Source: Tamarix chinensis (taxonomy: Eukaryota > Streptophyta > Magnoliopsida > Caryophyllales > Tamaricaceae). Taken from it: DNA of 64,000 nucleotides. The notes below the pieces were generated by a model. It was not told the DNA's origin. It was given only the letters and a program-made list of their open reading frames with translations, and did no database searches. Positions 1 through 11,599 of the stretch are shown here, in pieces. The translations under genes were made by a program, and so were the position numbers. The DNA lies in the NCBI GenBank assembly GCA_030549775.1, contig CM060180.1:80135672-80199671 (forward strand). Direction: 5' to 3'. Position 1 is the stretch's first letter, and the number at the start of each line of letters is the position of its first letter.

Positions 1-53
1 AAAGTGCTCCAAGGTATCTCTTGTGTAGTCGTATCAACTCGGCATGTTACAAA

Positions 54-65
54 TGGTATCAAAGT
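54..65 (+). promoter_or_regulatory. tRNA primer binding site
   Basis: TGGTATCAAAGT lies two bases after the LTR end and resembles the plant initiator-methionine tRNA primer site TGGTATCAGAGC. It fixes the plus orientation of the small element. Confidence 0.6.
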
Positions 66-193
66 GAAACTACGACCATGAGCTAAACTTGGATGAGCTA
101 GTCAGCCACCTAGTAGGACTATTCTTAGGATAAACTGTATTAAGATAGTTAATGGTTGAGGTGCAATGAGAATGTTGTGTTCTTTGAGTGGAG

Positions 194-476
194 TGTTATA
201 AGGATTGATCTGGTTACGTATATCAACATGGTATACCATCTTTTTGGTGATTCCATTCTAAGAACTCTATAGTTAAGCGTGTTGTTCATGTAGCAATTCT
301 TAGAATAGGTATCCCTCTTGGGAAGTTTTTAAAATTTTCTAAAAAATTATTAAGAAGCGTGTGAGTGAGGATAAAACATGCTAAAAAGACTTGTGTTGAT
401 ATCTGAGGCTAGCTACTTAATTCGAAAGTGCTACATGGTACCCCTGCGCGTGGTCGTATTGATTTGGAATGTTATA
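194..476 (+). repeat. Second LTR of the miniature element
   Basis: It runs from TGTTATAAGG to an ATGTTATA end. Its last 50 bases are a direct repeat of bases 1-51, and its whole length is repeated in inverted form at 711-975. Confidence 0.6.
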
Positions 477-710
477 ATATGAAACTTGTAGTAAGGCACA
501 TTATAACATGGTGATAATTATTATGCACATTATCATATTTTAAGAACAACATATGTATTCCAAATTCCCCACGCCAATTCCTCACTAAATAGCTTTCTAA
601 GTTTAAAAATTAGTGCCTTTGAAATTTAAACTTGACTTTAACATTCAAGGTGAAAACATACTTTGAAAAATTTTAAATGCAGTCTAAGAAAACCTAGCTC
701 TAATATTATT

Positions 711-975
711 TGTAATACCATGAGTCGACACAGCTATATAGGGGCTACCCTAGTGCACATTTAGATAGATCAACATGAGTTCTTTCAACACGCTTTTTCC
801 ACACACATGTGCTTCCTAAGAATTTTTTAGGAAAATTTTAAAACTTCCATGAATGGTCACTCATACTAAAAAGTGCTCCACATCCAACATAGTTAACTAT
901 GGAGTTTTTAGAATGGAATGACTAAAAGGATGTTATATTATACTAATATAAGTATCTATATCAATCCTTATAACA
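711..975 (-). repeat. Inverted third LTR copy of the same family, with its own primer site
   Basis: Read on the minus strand it starts with TGTTATAAGGATTGAT at 975, ends with GGTATTACA at 711, and is followed by a degenerate initiator-Met primer site at 708-691. It matches 194-476 along its length with small gaps. It is therefore the 5' LTR of a second, oppositely oriented and truncated copy. Bases 477-690 between the two copies hold no open frame. Confidence 0.6.
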
Positions 976-2281
976 CTCCACACAATTTTAAGGGTATCAA
1001 ACCTTATATATTTGGTATTATTATTTCCAAATCTTCTATTTATCAATACATATTTTACATGTAATCAATTTCCCACGTATCATATTTTGTTAAGCTCATA
1101 TTATAACCACATAACATCCCAATTCTCTTAGGTTCTCCATATAGTAATTTTATTAACAATATCACATGATTCTCAACCTAATAATTTCCATCACATAATA
1201 TCATATTTTCATATCGACATAATAATACTAACATGATAATACATAGTTAAACATAACACTTAGCATATAAACCCTAGATTTTGACTAATATCCTTACAGA
1301 AGAAGTGCCAATTTGTATACATGTATCCTATCTGACCTCCTTCACAACCTCTATAAAATCACCTAATAACCATAATAAAACAACTTTATAAGTTAATGAT
1401 ATAATTAAGAAAAATTTAAGGTAAATGAGAGTGAAAGAATAGAGTAAAAGCCGTATCAAGGCTCAAAGAAAATCTTAGCCAAAATTTATGCAACAATGAG
1501 AGACAGTAGAAGTGGAAAGATGAGGGAGGTAGCAATGGAAACTACTACTATTGCTATGTGTTTTGCAATAGTGCAATGTTCTATAGGGTGGGGTTGAGGA
1601 TCGAATAGTAGTGTCAAAGCTAGGTGGGGTGTTTTCATTTTGTTTTACCTAAGCGGTTGGGGTGTTTTTGGTGGATATGGCTGGAGCTAAGGTGTGTGGC
1701 TTCAGTTGAGTTTACTATAGGCAAAAGGATAGTTTAATTTGGGTTTTTTGGTGAAGAAGGGTAGGAGAAAAAGTGGATTTTAATGATTTAGGCTAGAGGG
1801 AGTAATAGGGCTTCGGTGAAAATTCCTTATGGTGGAGGTTATATTTTGGTGACTCTTACCAAATCACACGGGGGAGGAAAGATGTATTTTATTGGTGTTA
1901 GGGGTGTTGCAGTGAGTTTTACTAGTGGTATAGGTGATTTAATGGTGAAGGCTATCATTGCTAGATATAAAGGAATGACAAAGCTTGTCATCGGGGGTAT
2001 TAGTGGGCTTTGTTTTAGCTATGGCAAGGAGGAGGGAGAAGAGGAGAGAAAGGATACATTTGGTGGTGTTTTTTCGATAGAAAAATGGAGGGAGAAAAAG
2101 GAGAAGAAAAAGAAGAGGGAGAAAGGAAATTAAAAAAAGATTTGGTTTTAGAATTAGAATTATGTTAAAATAATTTAGGTTAGAGTATTAGGATGATTTA
2201 ATTAGCAATATCTTGATATTAGAATTATTTTATGATATTAATTACTAAGAATTTGGTTTAGGTAAAATTTGGGGTTTTACA
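976..2281 (-). repeat. 3' LTR of element A (X-type), interrupted or truncated at its distal end
   Basis: On the minus strand it opens with TGTAAAACCCC at 2281, directly after the end of element A's pol and a weak purine tract. As in the other X-type LTRs here, an AT-rich start is followed by a stretch that is purine-rich on the plus strand (about 1480-2130). That composition alone leaves an open plus-strand frame of about 105 codons at 1816-2133, which has no recognisable protein features. The distal end is obscured by the miniature-element sequences. Confidence 0.5.
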
Positions 2282-2300
2282 TAACTACCACCTTAGAAGA
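2282..2300 (-). promoter_or_regulatory. Degenerate polypurine tract of element A
   Basis: On the minus strand the short sequence CTAAGGTGGTAG sits a few bases before the LTR start, in the position of the plus-strand primer site of LTR elements. It is weaker than the AAGGGGG tract of element B. Confidence 0.4.
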
Positions 2301-2439
2301 GACTTAAGTCAATAAGTTAAGGTTGGGGAAGAAGAGAAAGAGGATGTATGGAAATGTGATCTTAGTAGTTAACTCTACCAGAGTTGATGTTTTACTACTA
2401 GGGACAACCAACTTACAAGAGATACAACCTAAAGTATAA

Positions 2440-3560
2440 CCCACATGTGTTGAAAAGCTCAGGATGTGATTCATGCATATTCTTCTCAAGATCCTAGGTT
2501 ACCTCCTCTACTCCATCATGACTCCAAAGAATCGTCACTAGTGGAACTAAGCTCATCTGAGTTTGACATACCTTGGTGTTGAGAACCCAGAAAGGTGCCT
2601 CCTTATAGGAAATAGATTCATCAACCTCATCTCACTAGGCCTAATCACATGGCATGGATGTACAACATAATTCCTTAATTAAGAGATATGAAAGATATAA
2701 GTCTTTAAAAAGCTATGTCTTGATACTAACATGGTAATTGTTGTCATAGGAGAACTCAATCAAGTCCAGATGATCTTCCCAACTTCCCATAAAGTCTAAC
2801 ACACACACACTCAAACCAAGTCTTCTAAAGTCTTAATGGTCCTCTATGTCTAACCATCTATAGCTAGGTGGAAAGCTGTACTCATCTTTAGTTGAGTACC
2901 AAAGGTGGCTTGCAACTTCTGCCAAAAATTTGATAAGAACCTAGAGTCTTGATCGAACACAATATCCTTAGAAACTCCATTCATTATTTCCACATAAGTT
3001 TTGTAGGCGTTGGCTAGTTACTCTATGTTCCATGTTGCCTTCATTGGTATGAACACAATCGACTCATTCAGACGCTCCACAACGATCCATATAGAATCAA
3101 ATCCTCTATGCGTCCTCAGAAGACAAACCATGAAGTATATTGATATGCTATTCTACTTACACTCATAAACTTCAAGTGGTTGCATTAACCTTACCATTAT
3201 ATTGAGCTTAATCTTAACCTTATAATAGATTAAACATTGGAAAACAAATTCTACCACTTCATGCGTCATGTCAGGCCACCAATATTCCTTCTTTAGGGTG
3301 GACAGAGTAAGGAGAACTATGTCCTTCCTCAAGGATCCTCCTCTTAAGCTCCACATAACCCATGGTATACATCATCTACCATGGTATCTGATACTCCCAT
3401 CCTCGTGGATCTACAATCCTTCAGCACTACCTTTTGCAATACTAGTCCAAATTCTCCCAATCTTAACATGACCAACTTGGTTATCTCAGATCTCCTCGAA
3501 TATTGAAGGTGTAATGGTGACTACACTCATTCTTGCCTCTAGAATTCCAATAGTGATAAG
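2440..3560 (-). pseudogene. Element A integrase and chromodomain remnant
   Basis: Integrase of a Ty3/gypsy element; it would join the cDNA copy to chromosomal DNA in the nucleus. On the minus strand, pieces of the N-terminal zinc-binding region are seen around 3160-3350, where WWPDMTHEV and VFQCLIYYKVK match the usual WWPxMKxEV and CxxCQxVK. The second cysteine of the CxxC pair has become tyrosine. At the C-terminal end (2440-2570), a series like LVTILWSHDGVEEVT and HPELF matches the end of the chromodomain found in Tekay/Del chromoviruses. Stops and frameshifts are frequent, so it is dead. The 3' LTR begins about 170 bp further on, the same spacing as in element B. Confidence 0.75.
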
Positions 3561-3569
3561 TTGATCTCC

Positions 3570-4139
3570 AAATTCTTGATCTTTTAGCACATAGGATTTG
3601 ACAATAAGATTGTGTCTAGGGAATGTGATGTCTTTTAGCTAAGTGCATTTGCCACCACATTGGACTTACCCTTATGGTAGGTTAATTTTAAGTCATAATC
3701 ATTGACAACTCCAACCATTAGTGTTGTCTCCAGTTCAATTCCTACTAGATGGAGATATACTTAAGGCTCTTATAGTCATTGTAGAACTTGTACTAAACTC
3801 CATAGAGATAATGCTACCAAATCTTAAGGGAAAACACTACCATAAAAGTTCTATGTCTTGTGTTGGGTAGTTTTGTTCATGCGAGTTTTGTTTTCGAGAG
3901 GGATAAGCAACTACCCTTCCATGTTGCATCAATACACAACCTAGACCATGCTTGGAAGCATCATTATACACCTCAAAACCATTATATCCTCTTGGCAATG
4001 TGAGCACTAGGCCTAAAGTCAAATGCTTCTTTAACTCCTTAAAGGCTTCACTACACTTCTTATTCCATGGAAAATATGTATCCTTCTTCAACCTTTGAAT
4101 CAATGGTTGTACAATCTTGGAAAAGTCTACCACAAACAT
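3570..4139 (-). pseudogene. Element A RNase H remnant
   Basis: RNase H part of the Ty3/gypsy polyprotein, which would remove the RNA template during reverse transcription. From about 4139 downward on the minus strand an uninterrupted piece of 100 codons shows FPWNKKCSEAFKELK, then [16 protein letters not shown] with the first catalytic aspartate (DAS), then SRKQNSHEQNYPT, all typical of this domain. The C-terminal part continues in broken frames to the THxGKxNVVxDALS-like motif near 3640-3690. It lies directly between the reverse transcriptase and integrase remnants, in the normal gypsy order. Confidence 0.85.
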
Positions 4140-4145
4140 ATGGTG

Positions 4146-4945
4146 CTAACTGACAAACCCTAGAAAATTGTGCACCTCCTTGATAAAAGTAGGCACTGGC
4201 CATTTAGAGACAGCTTGAATCTTGGTAGGATCTATTACCACTCCATCCTTAGAAATCAAATGACCAAGGAAAGCCGCTTGGTCTAACCAGAAATTGCACT
4301 TTAAGATTTTAGTGTACAATTGGTGTGATCTCAACAATGCCATAATCTACCTTAAATGCTGCACATGCATCTCTCAATCACTGGAGTAGATGGGGATTTT
4401 ATCGATAAACACTACGACGAGGTGGTCCAACAAAGGATGAAATATCTATTTCACAAGGGACATGAAAGAAGCTTTCACATTAGTGAGTCCGAAGGGAATT
4501 ACTGTGAACTAATAATGGCTATAATTTATCTAAAAAAGCTATATTAGGGATGCCTTATTTTTCTATCGTCAGTTGATGGTAGCCTGACTAAAGATTAATC
4601 ATGGAGAACACCTCGGCTTCCTCGAGTTTACTAAATAAGTTATTGATCCTTGGTAATAGATAACATTTCATGAGCATCACCTGGTTCAACTCTCGATAAT
4701 CAATGCACAACCTCACACTTCTATCCTTCTTCTTTATGAATAAAACTGATGCTTCATGCGATGATATGCTTGGTTGGATGTAACCCTTCTCCTAAAGCTC
4801 CTCCATTTAAGCCTTAAGTTCTTTCATCTTCGTAGGTGCCATATGGTATGGTGCCTTAGATACTAGATCTATCCTTGGTAATGCATCCATGGTGAACTCA
4901 ACTTCTCAAATGGGTGGGAATACATCCCAAAACTCAAGGACCACA
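4146..4945 (-). pseudogene. Element A reverse transcriptase remnant
   Basis: Reverse transcriptase of a Ty3/gypsy element on the minus strand. Around 4945-4850 the linker EFWDVFPPI and the APYHMAP segment are visible. Next come the CIDYRELNQV-like finger motif and, near 4400, the catalytic box, which reads FIDKIPIYS instead of the usual FIDDILIYS. The second catalytic aspartate is therefore a lysine. The C-terminal part (FLGHLISKDGVVIDPTKIQ, HNFLGFVS) is clear at 4343-4146. Several stops interrupt the frame. The coding sequence stops exactly where element B is inserted (4950) and resumes at 15398. Confidence 0.85.
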
Positions 4946-4950
4946 ATTAT
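4946..4950. other. Left target-site duplication of element B
   Basis: ATTAT directly before the LTR end TGTAACACCCC. The same five bases follow the other end of the element at 15393-15397. Confidence 0.85.
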
Positions 4951-5663
4951 TGTAACACCCCCAAATTCACTACTGAAAAATTTCGTTTAAATTGAAAGGT
5001 TTAGCGAAAGCATACGAATTAAAACCATGAACTTGGGGGTATTACTGCCACACTTAGTACTGGACCGTTTTACTCCTACCGTCCCGATACCAAGTGCTAA
5101 GGCTAGATCAAAAACATCGTGCAGCAAAACCGCCAAAGCATAAGTGCATAGTCAACATAAAATGTCCATGGAAAACAAGGTGCCAACAGTAGTTAAATAT
5201 CGTTAGGATTACAACTTAAGAGTTCCACTCCAAATTATGAGCATAATACAATTATAACTAAAAATAAGACAAACGAAAACGAGGATACCAAGAAGTCCGG
5301 CCGGCTCACTCTCAACCCCGACCAAGGTAGGCTCAACACTCGGTCCCTCCCGATGCCTCGTAGGTATCGAAGGCATCGAAAACAAAATCTCCTACCTGCA
5401 CAAGGTCAGAAGGGCCCTCTGCTCGTGAGAATGAGCAGCACCCATGAAACGGATGATCAGTACGCTACATACTGAGTAAGGTAAAAGAAGAGCTAAGGCC
5501 GACACAACGCACAACATATTATACACGCACAACACATATGGGACATGGAAATACATGGATGATGCAAGCCATTAATAATCCACTCAGACCTTTCTTGTTC
5601 TTAACCCAGACAATTAGTCATTTCACATTATAGACTTTATTACTCCATGCGAGTACGGGAGCC

Positions 5664-6007
5664 TCACTATTATAGCCGGTGGATCGGTCACTTATAGGGC
5701 AAAACGCACCTAACCACTATTATACGCCGGTGGATCGGTCTCCAGGGCACAACGCTCCTGGCCACTACTATGCCGGTGGATCAGTCTGGCCCCGACTCTC
5801 ATGGTGTTCCACTGTAAATATATAGTATCTTTCCCATGATTTACTTACAACATACTGTTTGGTTTGCTGAGCTCGGGATCCCCCACTATTATAACTGGTG
5901 GATCGGTCACTTATAGGGTAGAACACACCTAACCACTATTATACGCTGGTGGATCGGTCTCCAAGGCACCCCGTCACCTGGCCACTATTATGCCGGTGGA
6001 TCGGTCT
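5664..6007 (-). repeat. Hairpin-motif blocks in element B LTR
   Basis: Two blocks, 5664-5787 and 5882-6007, each carry three copies of a motif close to CCACTATTATAGCCGGTGG, spaced about 49 bp apart. The CCAC and GTGG ends can pair. Related motifs recur in the other X-type LTRs of the window. Confidence 0.8.
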
Positions 6008-8188
6008 GGGCCCAGCTCAAGAATCCTACTCTTTGTGTAGTTAATGTCTTATTCATGTATTATTAAATAAGGTTCCACCCTTGACATGCATGTCTACTAC
6101 TCCCTACTTCTTCCCTTCGAGGAGTCCCGTCCCATATCTTGAGACTGTTCTCCCCCTCTCACGCCCGATGTCCATCTCCTCTTACTCTTATACATAAGGA
6201 ATCGTAGTAAGGGCACACTCTTCCGAGAATGTGGGCTAACCATAACACCACGGTATCGGTCCCGCATGTCCTCACCCCTTTAGGGCTCCTTCTTGGAAAA
6301 CCCTAATTTGGGCCTACATGGCCCAACCCTTTCTTACTCATCCTAACTTTACTTTGTTTCTTGTCTCGCATCCCGTCTCTACTAAGAAATTCCCAAATAT
6401 ATATATCCCTTTATTCCCCAACTCCGCATGTGACTGCCAAACCCTAGTTGGCCTCACCAAACCCTAACACTTTACTTCCTCTCCAAGTAACCCCCCCTCT
6501 TTGCCCCAAAACCTCTTCTCTCATTTAGAAGCCCATACTCATCCTTTATACCAGTGGACTCTCACTCTCAACCCCATACTCCATCCCTCCTTGATCATTT
6601 TTACCCTTGTACCCTTCAAATTGCTCATTTCCTCCCAAAAACCCTAATTGGGTCCCTTAAACACCTTTACATTGACCCACGTAAAACTTTGCACCCAAGT
6701 CTCCAATGGGTCCATAACTTTAACATTATTTTATTCACTTCCTAAATCAACTTCTCTCACGTAAGATTCATTCCCATGCATAACTTAAGCACTCCATGCA
6801 GACTCTCCAACCTCCACCTATACCCAAAACCCTAATGAGGTCGCTTATGCACCAACTCACGTACTATTCTTCATAACAAGTTTCCAATCACTCCAAGACT
6901 CTCCCAAGCTCTTACTTACAACCCAAAAAAACTTTTCACACGTAAGGATCATGCCCATGCAAGGTCCAATCCCCTCATTCAAACTTCCCAAACGTCCACT
7001 TCCCCGTTGTTCTTTTATTATCATTTCATGCTACCCAAAAGCCTAGCATGCATGTCCTAGAGGGCCATAACAAGTCACATCATCAACATCAACATCAAAC
7101 ATGGAACATGTCGTACACGTATAATATAAGGCACACACAACATACCTCATGATCCTCGCTGCGCTACACTAAAAAGGTTATTCATAACACATGCATAATA
7201 CACATCAACATGGCATGCTCATCATTCACCCACACATTACATCACACATAGCACAAGGCCATAGCTTCGTCCTTACCTAGGTAGGCACCAGGCTCGGAGC
7301 ACGCTCCTCTAGCTCCTCAGGGCTCGGATCGGGGTCACCTATGAAAAGGGGAAAAAGCTAAGTATTAGTTTCCCTTATAAATACTATTAACCCTTATTCT
7401 AGTTTAAGGTTAGGGTTCTTATCCCTAGTAGGGGTGTTGTACAAACTAGGGTTTTTGCTCTAAATTATTATGCTAAGTATTACTCATTGATATATTTTTA
7501 GTTTCAAAACTCATTGTTACGCTATATCATTAAACCTGTTAGTCCCATCTTTATAACATTAGTGTTTGCTAGACATAGTAAAATAATGATAATAATGGTA
7601 ATAGTAAACTACTAATAGTGATACTTATGTTGGTGTTAGTATTAAAATACTAATACGATGGTTGTAATATCAACAAGTTAACACTCCTAGAGGTAGTAAT
7701 GATAAAAGTCATATTTTGAATAAATAGTATAAGGGCTCCCATATTTTATCACCCTAATAGAATTAGCATATAGGTAATATCAATAATAGAAATGACACTA
7801 ATGTTAAAGGTATTAGGTACGGTAAAACAATATTGCATAGTTACAACACTTCACATAAGGTTGGGTTAAGTAGTAAGAACACTAATAGTGGTAGTAATCT
7901 TAGAGATAGTATTAATAAAATAATAACACCAACACTAATGGTTAAGTATGTTGAAAGCTAGGGTTTTGGGAGAGATTATGGCTTGTAAGAAAATAACACC
8001 TTTAGGATACAAAAATTAATAATGGTAATAACAATAATAAAAATAATAATAATAATAGTATTAGGAATGTTAATAATGAAGATAATGATACTAACCCTAA
8101 GTTAAGTATAATAGGGGTTAGGGTTGGAAGAGGTGATAGTATGATAACATTAATGATAATAATAGAAATGGTATTAGTTAATAAGCTA

Positions 8189-8189
<1 letters not shown>

Positions 8190-8219
<30 letters not shown>

Positions 8220-8221
8220 GT

Positions 8222-8273
<52 letters not shown>
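8190..8273. repeat. AAT microsatellite
   Basis: Two runs of (AAT)n are separated by AAGTGT. It lies immediately on the LTR-internal side of the GC-rich stretch. The 67-codon Ile-rich open frame over it is a by-product of the repeat. Confidence 0.9.
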
Positions 8274-8965
8274 GTGTAATAATACTAATATTAGTTATAA
8301 ACTACTATAGGTGGTATAAGAAAAGGGTTTTAGGGTTTAGATGAGTGGAAGACCACCTGAGGACGGTGGTGGTCTGCCGGCGGCGCGAGGCGGCGGAGGC
8401 GACGACGATGGAGGAGGAGAAGAGAGAAAAGATGGAGGAGGTGGTTAGATGGGAGGAGGAAAAGGGAAGTTAAGTGTGGGGGAGGAGACAGCAGGGAGAG
8501 GGGAGTGGAATGAGGGTGGTGGCGTGAGAAGGGCGGCGGCGCGCGGTGGTGGACGCGGCGGCCGAAGGAGGGAGAAGGTGGTGAAAAATGGTGGAGGCCG
8601 GTGGAGAAGGAAGCAGAGGGTAAGGAGGGTATGGGCAGGTAGGGGAGGACCTGCAGGTTACTTTGGGATGTGGAAGGAGGGTGGACCACGGCGGAGGTGG
8701 CGGCTATGGGCGGCGTAAGGGCGATGGCGACTGGAAGAGGGGTTTTTCAGCAGGGAACTTCGCACAGCTATGGTGGCACGTGCAGGGCAGGGTGGAGGGC
8801 GGCGATGGTTTGGTTTTGTCGAGGAAGGTGCAGGGGTGTTTTTGGTGGCCAACGGTGGCGGCGACGATCACCGGCGGCGGCGGAAACTTCCTCTAATTTT
8901 CAGGCGACAGAGATGTAGAGTTTTGGGGAGATTTTTGCAGCACAAGTTATGGCTGTTGAAGGGGG

Positions 8966-8973
8966 TATTTATA
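8966..8973 (-). promoter_or_regulatory. TATA box of element B LTR promoter
   Basis: TATAAATA on the minus strand, in the context GCCTATAAATACCCCC, about 970 bp from the LTR start and followed by a GC- and pyrimidine-rich stretch. The same box is kept in the 5' LTR at 14410-14417. It is the likely promoter of the element's RNA; the start site itself is inferred. Confidence 0.6.
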
Positions 8974-9939
8974 GGCAATTGGGGGGGGGAGAAAATGACG
9001 AAGGAGGAGAGGACACACCGGGTCACGGTAGTACGCCATCCGACGACGATCAGGCAGGCCTCTAGATTCTCTGTTAGCAGGTTTTGGCTCGATTTGGGTG
9101 AGAAAGGAAAGGAGGCAGGCCCTGGGCGGTGCAGGACGGTAGGCTAGGACAAATCAAGAAAGAAAGGGACGGGAAAAAGGATGAGAAGGACGACCGGACT
9201 GTGACGTTGCCGGCGTTGCAGCGGCACGAAGGTCACGGGCTCGAGGAAGAAGATGACATCGGGGGTAGATTGGACCGACGGTCCAGGGAAGAAAAGAAAG
9301 GGGAGAAACCGGCCGGTCGGCAATGGTTATCACATTCATAATCTCAACGCGTCATTTCGTTATTTAGAAGGTCGAAATGCACTATCATGTCGTTGGCTGG
9401 CAACTGTTATAAGGCTCATTAATCGAGACGCGGCACTTCGGTGGATCGAAGGGAAAAACACTGCGTCGCACTCAAGCGTCGGCCAACGAATGACGCTGGG
9501 CCGCGGGGGAAGGAGAAAGGAAAAGAAAAGAAGGGCTAGGCCGGGGGGGGAGGCCCAACCGACGAGGGGGGGGGAAGGAAAAAAAGAAAAGGAAGAAAGG
9601 AAAATAAGGGGAAAGAAAAGAGAAAATGTTTTATTTAGGGTTTTGGATTTTTTTAATAAATTATTTAGAATATTTGTGGGCTATTTAGAATATTAATATT
9701 TATAAAATATTAAATAAATTCCCTTTTTGCTTAGTTAGACTATTTTAGATAAATTTCCTTAACCTCCATACTAATTAGGAAAATACCCAAATTCTCTCCC
9801 AATTAAATTCTTTATTATTTTCCTCTTAATTTACCTTAATTAATTCTATACATTTTAAGTAAATAAATTTATATGTTTAATTCCCTACTAATTCCTTATT
9901 TGTTCATAATTTCGGAAATTAGGGATTTGGGGTATTTCA

Positions 9940-9956
9940 TCAATACCCCCTTAAAA
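9940..9956 (-). promoter_or_regulatory. Polypurine tract of element B
   Basis: On the minus strand TTTTAAGGGGGTATTGA stands directly before the 3' LTR start and would prime second-strand DNA synthesis. Confidence 0.7.
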
Positions 9957-10086
9957 CAGACTTCGCCTCCGAAGTCTCCTGCGTCTTCCTAGGGTTAGTT
10001 TCGGGATACTCTAATGCTTATAGTAGTCCATCTTAGGCCACTTATATTAACTACCCCCTTAGGGCCACACTAGATAAGTAGAGGTT

Positions 10087-11340
10087 CTAACCTGTAACGA
10101 AAAGCTCAAGATATGCCTCCCGCATATCCTTCTCGGTCTCCCAAGTAGCTTCTTCGTTCCTTTGTTGACTCCATAAGACCTTAACCAAGGGCACCGAACT
10201 CGTGCGAGTCTTCTGTAACTTGGTATCCAGGATCCGCACTGGTCGCTCTTCATAACTCAAGGAATCGTCCAACTCTACTTCGTCTAGCCGGATCACATGG
10301 GAGGGGTCGGCAACATACCTCCGTAGCTGGGAGACATGGAATACATTATGGACCCGGGCTAACTCTAGAGGGAGAGCTACTCGATAAGCCACCTCGCCTA
10401 TCCGCTCCAAGATCTCAAAGGGGCTAATGTACCCCGGACTCAGCTTTCCTTTCCTATCTAATCTCTGAACGCCTTTCGTGGGAGAGACTCTCAACAATAT
10501 CCTCTCCTCAGGTTCGAAGTCACCCTCTCAACGCTTCCGATCCGCATAACTCTTTTGTTTGCTCTGGGTTATCCTCATCCGGTCCTGAATCTGCTGAACC
10601 TGCTTGGTCATCTCCTTTATCATCTCGGGCCCCAACACTATGGTCTCACTGATGTCACTCCAACACAAGGGGGTCCAGCACTTCCACCCGTACAAGGCTT
10701 CGAAGGGAGCCATCCCAATACTGGCGTAGTAGCTGTTGTTGTATGAGAACTCCACCAGGTGTAGGCATTCCTCTCAGCTACCCTGAAAGTGCAGCGCACA
10801 TGCCCTTAGCATGTCCTCCAAAGTCTGTATAGTCTGCTCCGTCTACCCATCGGTAACATGATGGAAGGCTGTGCTCGTCTTTAGTTTTGTCCCCAAGACT
10901 TCCCGCAACTTCCCCCAAAAATGGGAGACAAACCTTGAATCCCGGTCCGATACGATGTCTGTTGGGACCCCGTGATGGTTGACTACAAACTTCATGTATG
11001 CCCCTGCTAACTGATCCATGCTCCAGGTGGATTTATTGGAATGAATACCGTTGACTTTGTCAATCTGTCCACTACCACTCAGATGGTGTCACAACCATTC
11101 TTTTTCCTCGAAGACCCGCTGACAAAATCCATGGAGATGGAGTCCCACTTCCATCTCGGCACCTCTAAGGGTTGGAGTAAACCAGCTGGCCTTCGGTGCT
11201 CGATCTTGACCTTCTGGCACACCAGACATCGAGACACGAACTTTGCAACCTCCCGTTTCATGCGGGGCCACCAATAAATCTTCTTTAAGTCCTTATACAA
11301 CTTATCTCCCCCGGGGTGGACAGAATACAGAGTCTAGTGC
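10087..11340 (-). pseudogene. Element B integrase with C-terminal chromodomain, broken
   Basis: Integrase of a chromovirus. The zinc-binding part is at 11300-11200 (WWPRMKREVAKF, RCLVCQKVKIEH), followed by MDFVSG with the first catalytic aspartate. The core continues through a TDG*TEQTIQTLEDML stretch near 10840 and an EFSYNNSYYASIGMAPFEAL piece (10755-10690). The last 136 codons (10497-10087) contain LDRKGKLSPGYISPFEIL, then YEERPVRILD and WSQQRNEEATWETEKDM. That ending is the chromodomain type that directs Tekay/Del elements to heterochromatin marks. In-frame stops at 11334-11336, 10843-10845, 10774-10776 and 10528-10530 interrupt it. Confidence 0.9.
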
Positions 11341-11599
11341 CCTTCCTCCATGATGCGACGCTTCAGATCTGAACATTTTTGGGGCACACACCACCGACCC
11401 TTAAACCTGAGACTGCCATCCTCGTGAATGTGGAATCCTTCTGCATGGCCCTCATGTACCTTTTTCCTGATCTTATCCAACTTACTGTCCCCTTCCTGAC
11501 TAGTCCAGATCTCCTCGAAGATGGAAGGGGTGAGTGTCAAGGCACTCAGACGGGCCTCCAAGTCTCCTCGTGGAATCAATTCCACCTCCAATCCTGACA

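Larger units (their letters stand above)
1..476 (+). mobile_element. Miniature LTR retrotransposon (TRIM-like), 5' end cut by window
   Basis: Bases 1-51 are the end of an LTR and match the end of a second copy at 424-476. The first is followed at once by a primer-site-like sequence, and the second copy starts at 194 with TGTTATAAGG. The internal part is only about 140 bp and has no open frame. Short LTRs (about 280 bp) with a tiny non-coding interior fit terminal-repeat retrotransposons in miniature. Such elements need enzymes supplied by others. Its left end lies outside the window, so the target duplication cannot be checked. Confidence 0.6.
4951..9939 (-). repeat. Element B 3' LTR, 4989 bp (X-type)
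   Basis: On the minus strand it starts TGAAATACCCCAAATC at 9939 and ends GGGGGTGTTACA at 4951, giving the usual TG...CA ends. From the start it holds an AT-rich 300 bp, then a pyrimidine-rich sense strand, a TATA box near 8970, a GC-rich stretch (about 8340-8940), an AAT microsatellite (8190-8273), a long AT-rich part, and two blocks of a hairpin motif (5664-6007). The first 1.2 kb matches 14201-15392. The last 2.3 kb matches the solo LTR at 56035-58610. Several purine- or GC-rich open frames (8330-9700) have no protein family features and are not called as genes. Confidence 0.9.

Noticed and set aside
1816..2133. Open frame of 105 codons on the plus strand
   Set aside because: Purine-rich strand of an X-type LTR; it ends in a Lys/Glu run with no domain. 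Few stops are expected from composition alone.
8330..9700. Overlapping GC-rich open frames on both strands
   Set aside because: They lie within the element B LTR, are low in complexity (Gly/Arg or Pro/Ser/His), overlap one another and match no family.
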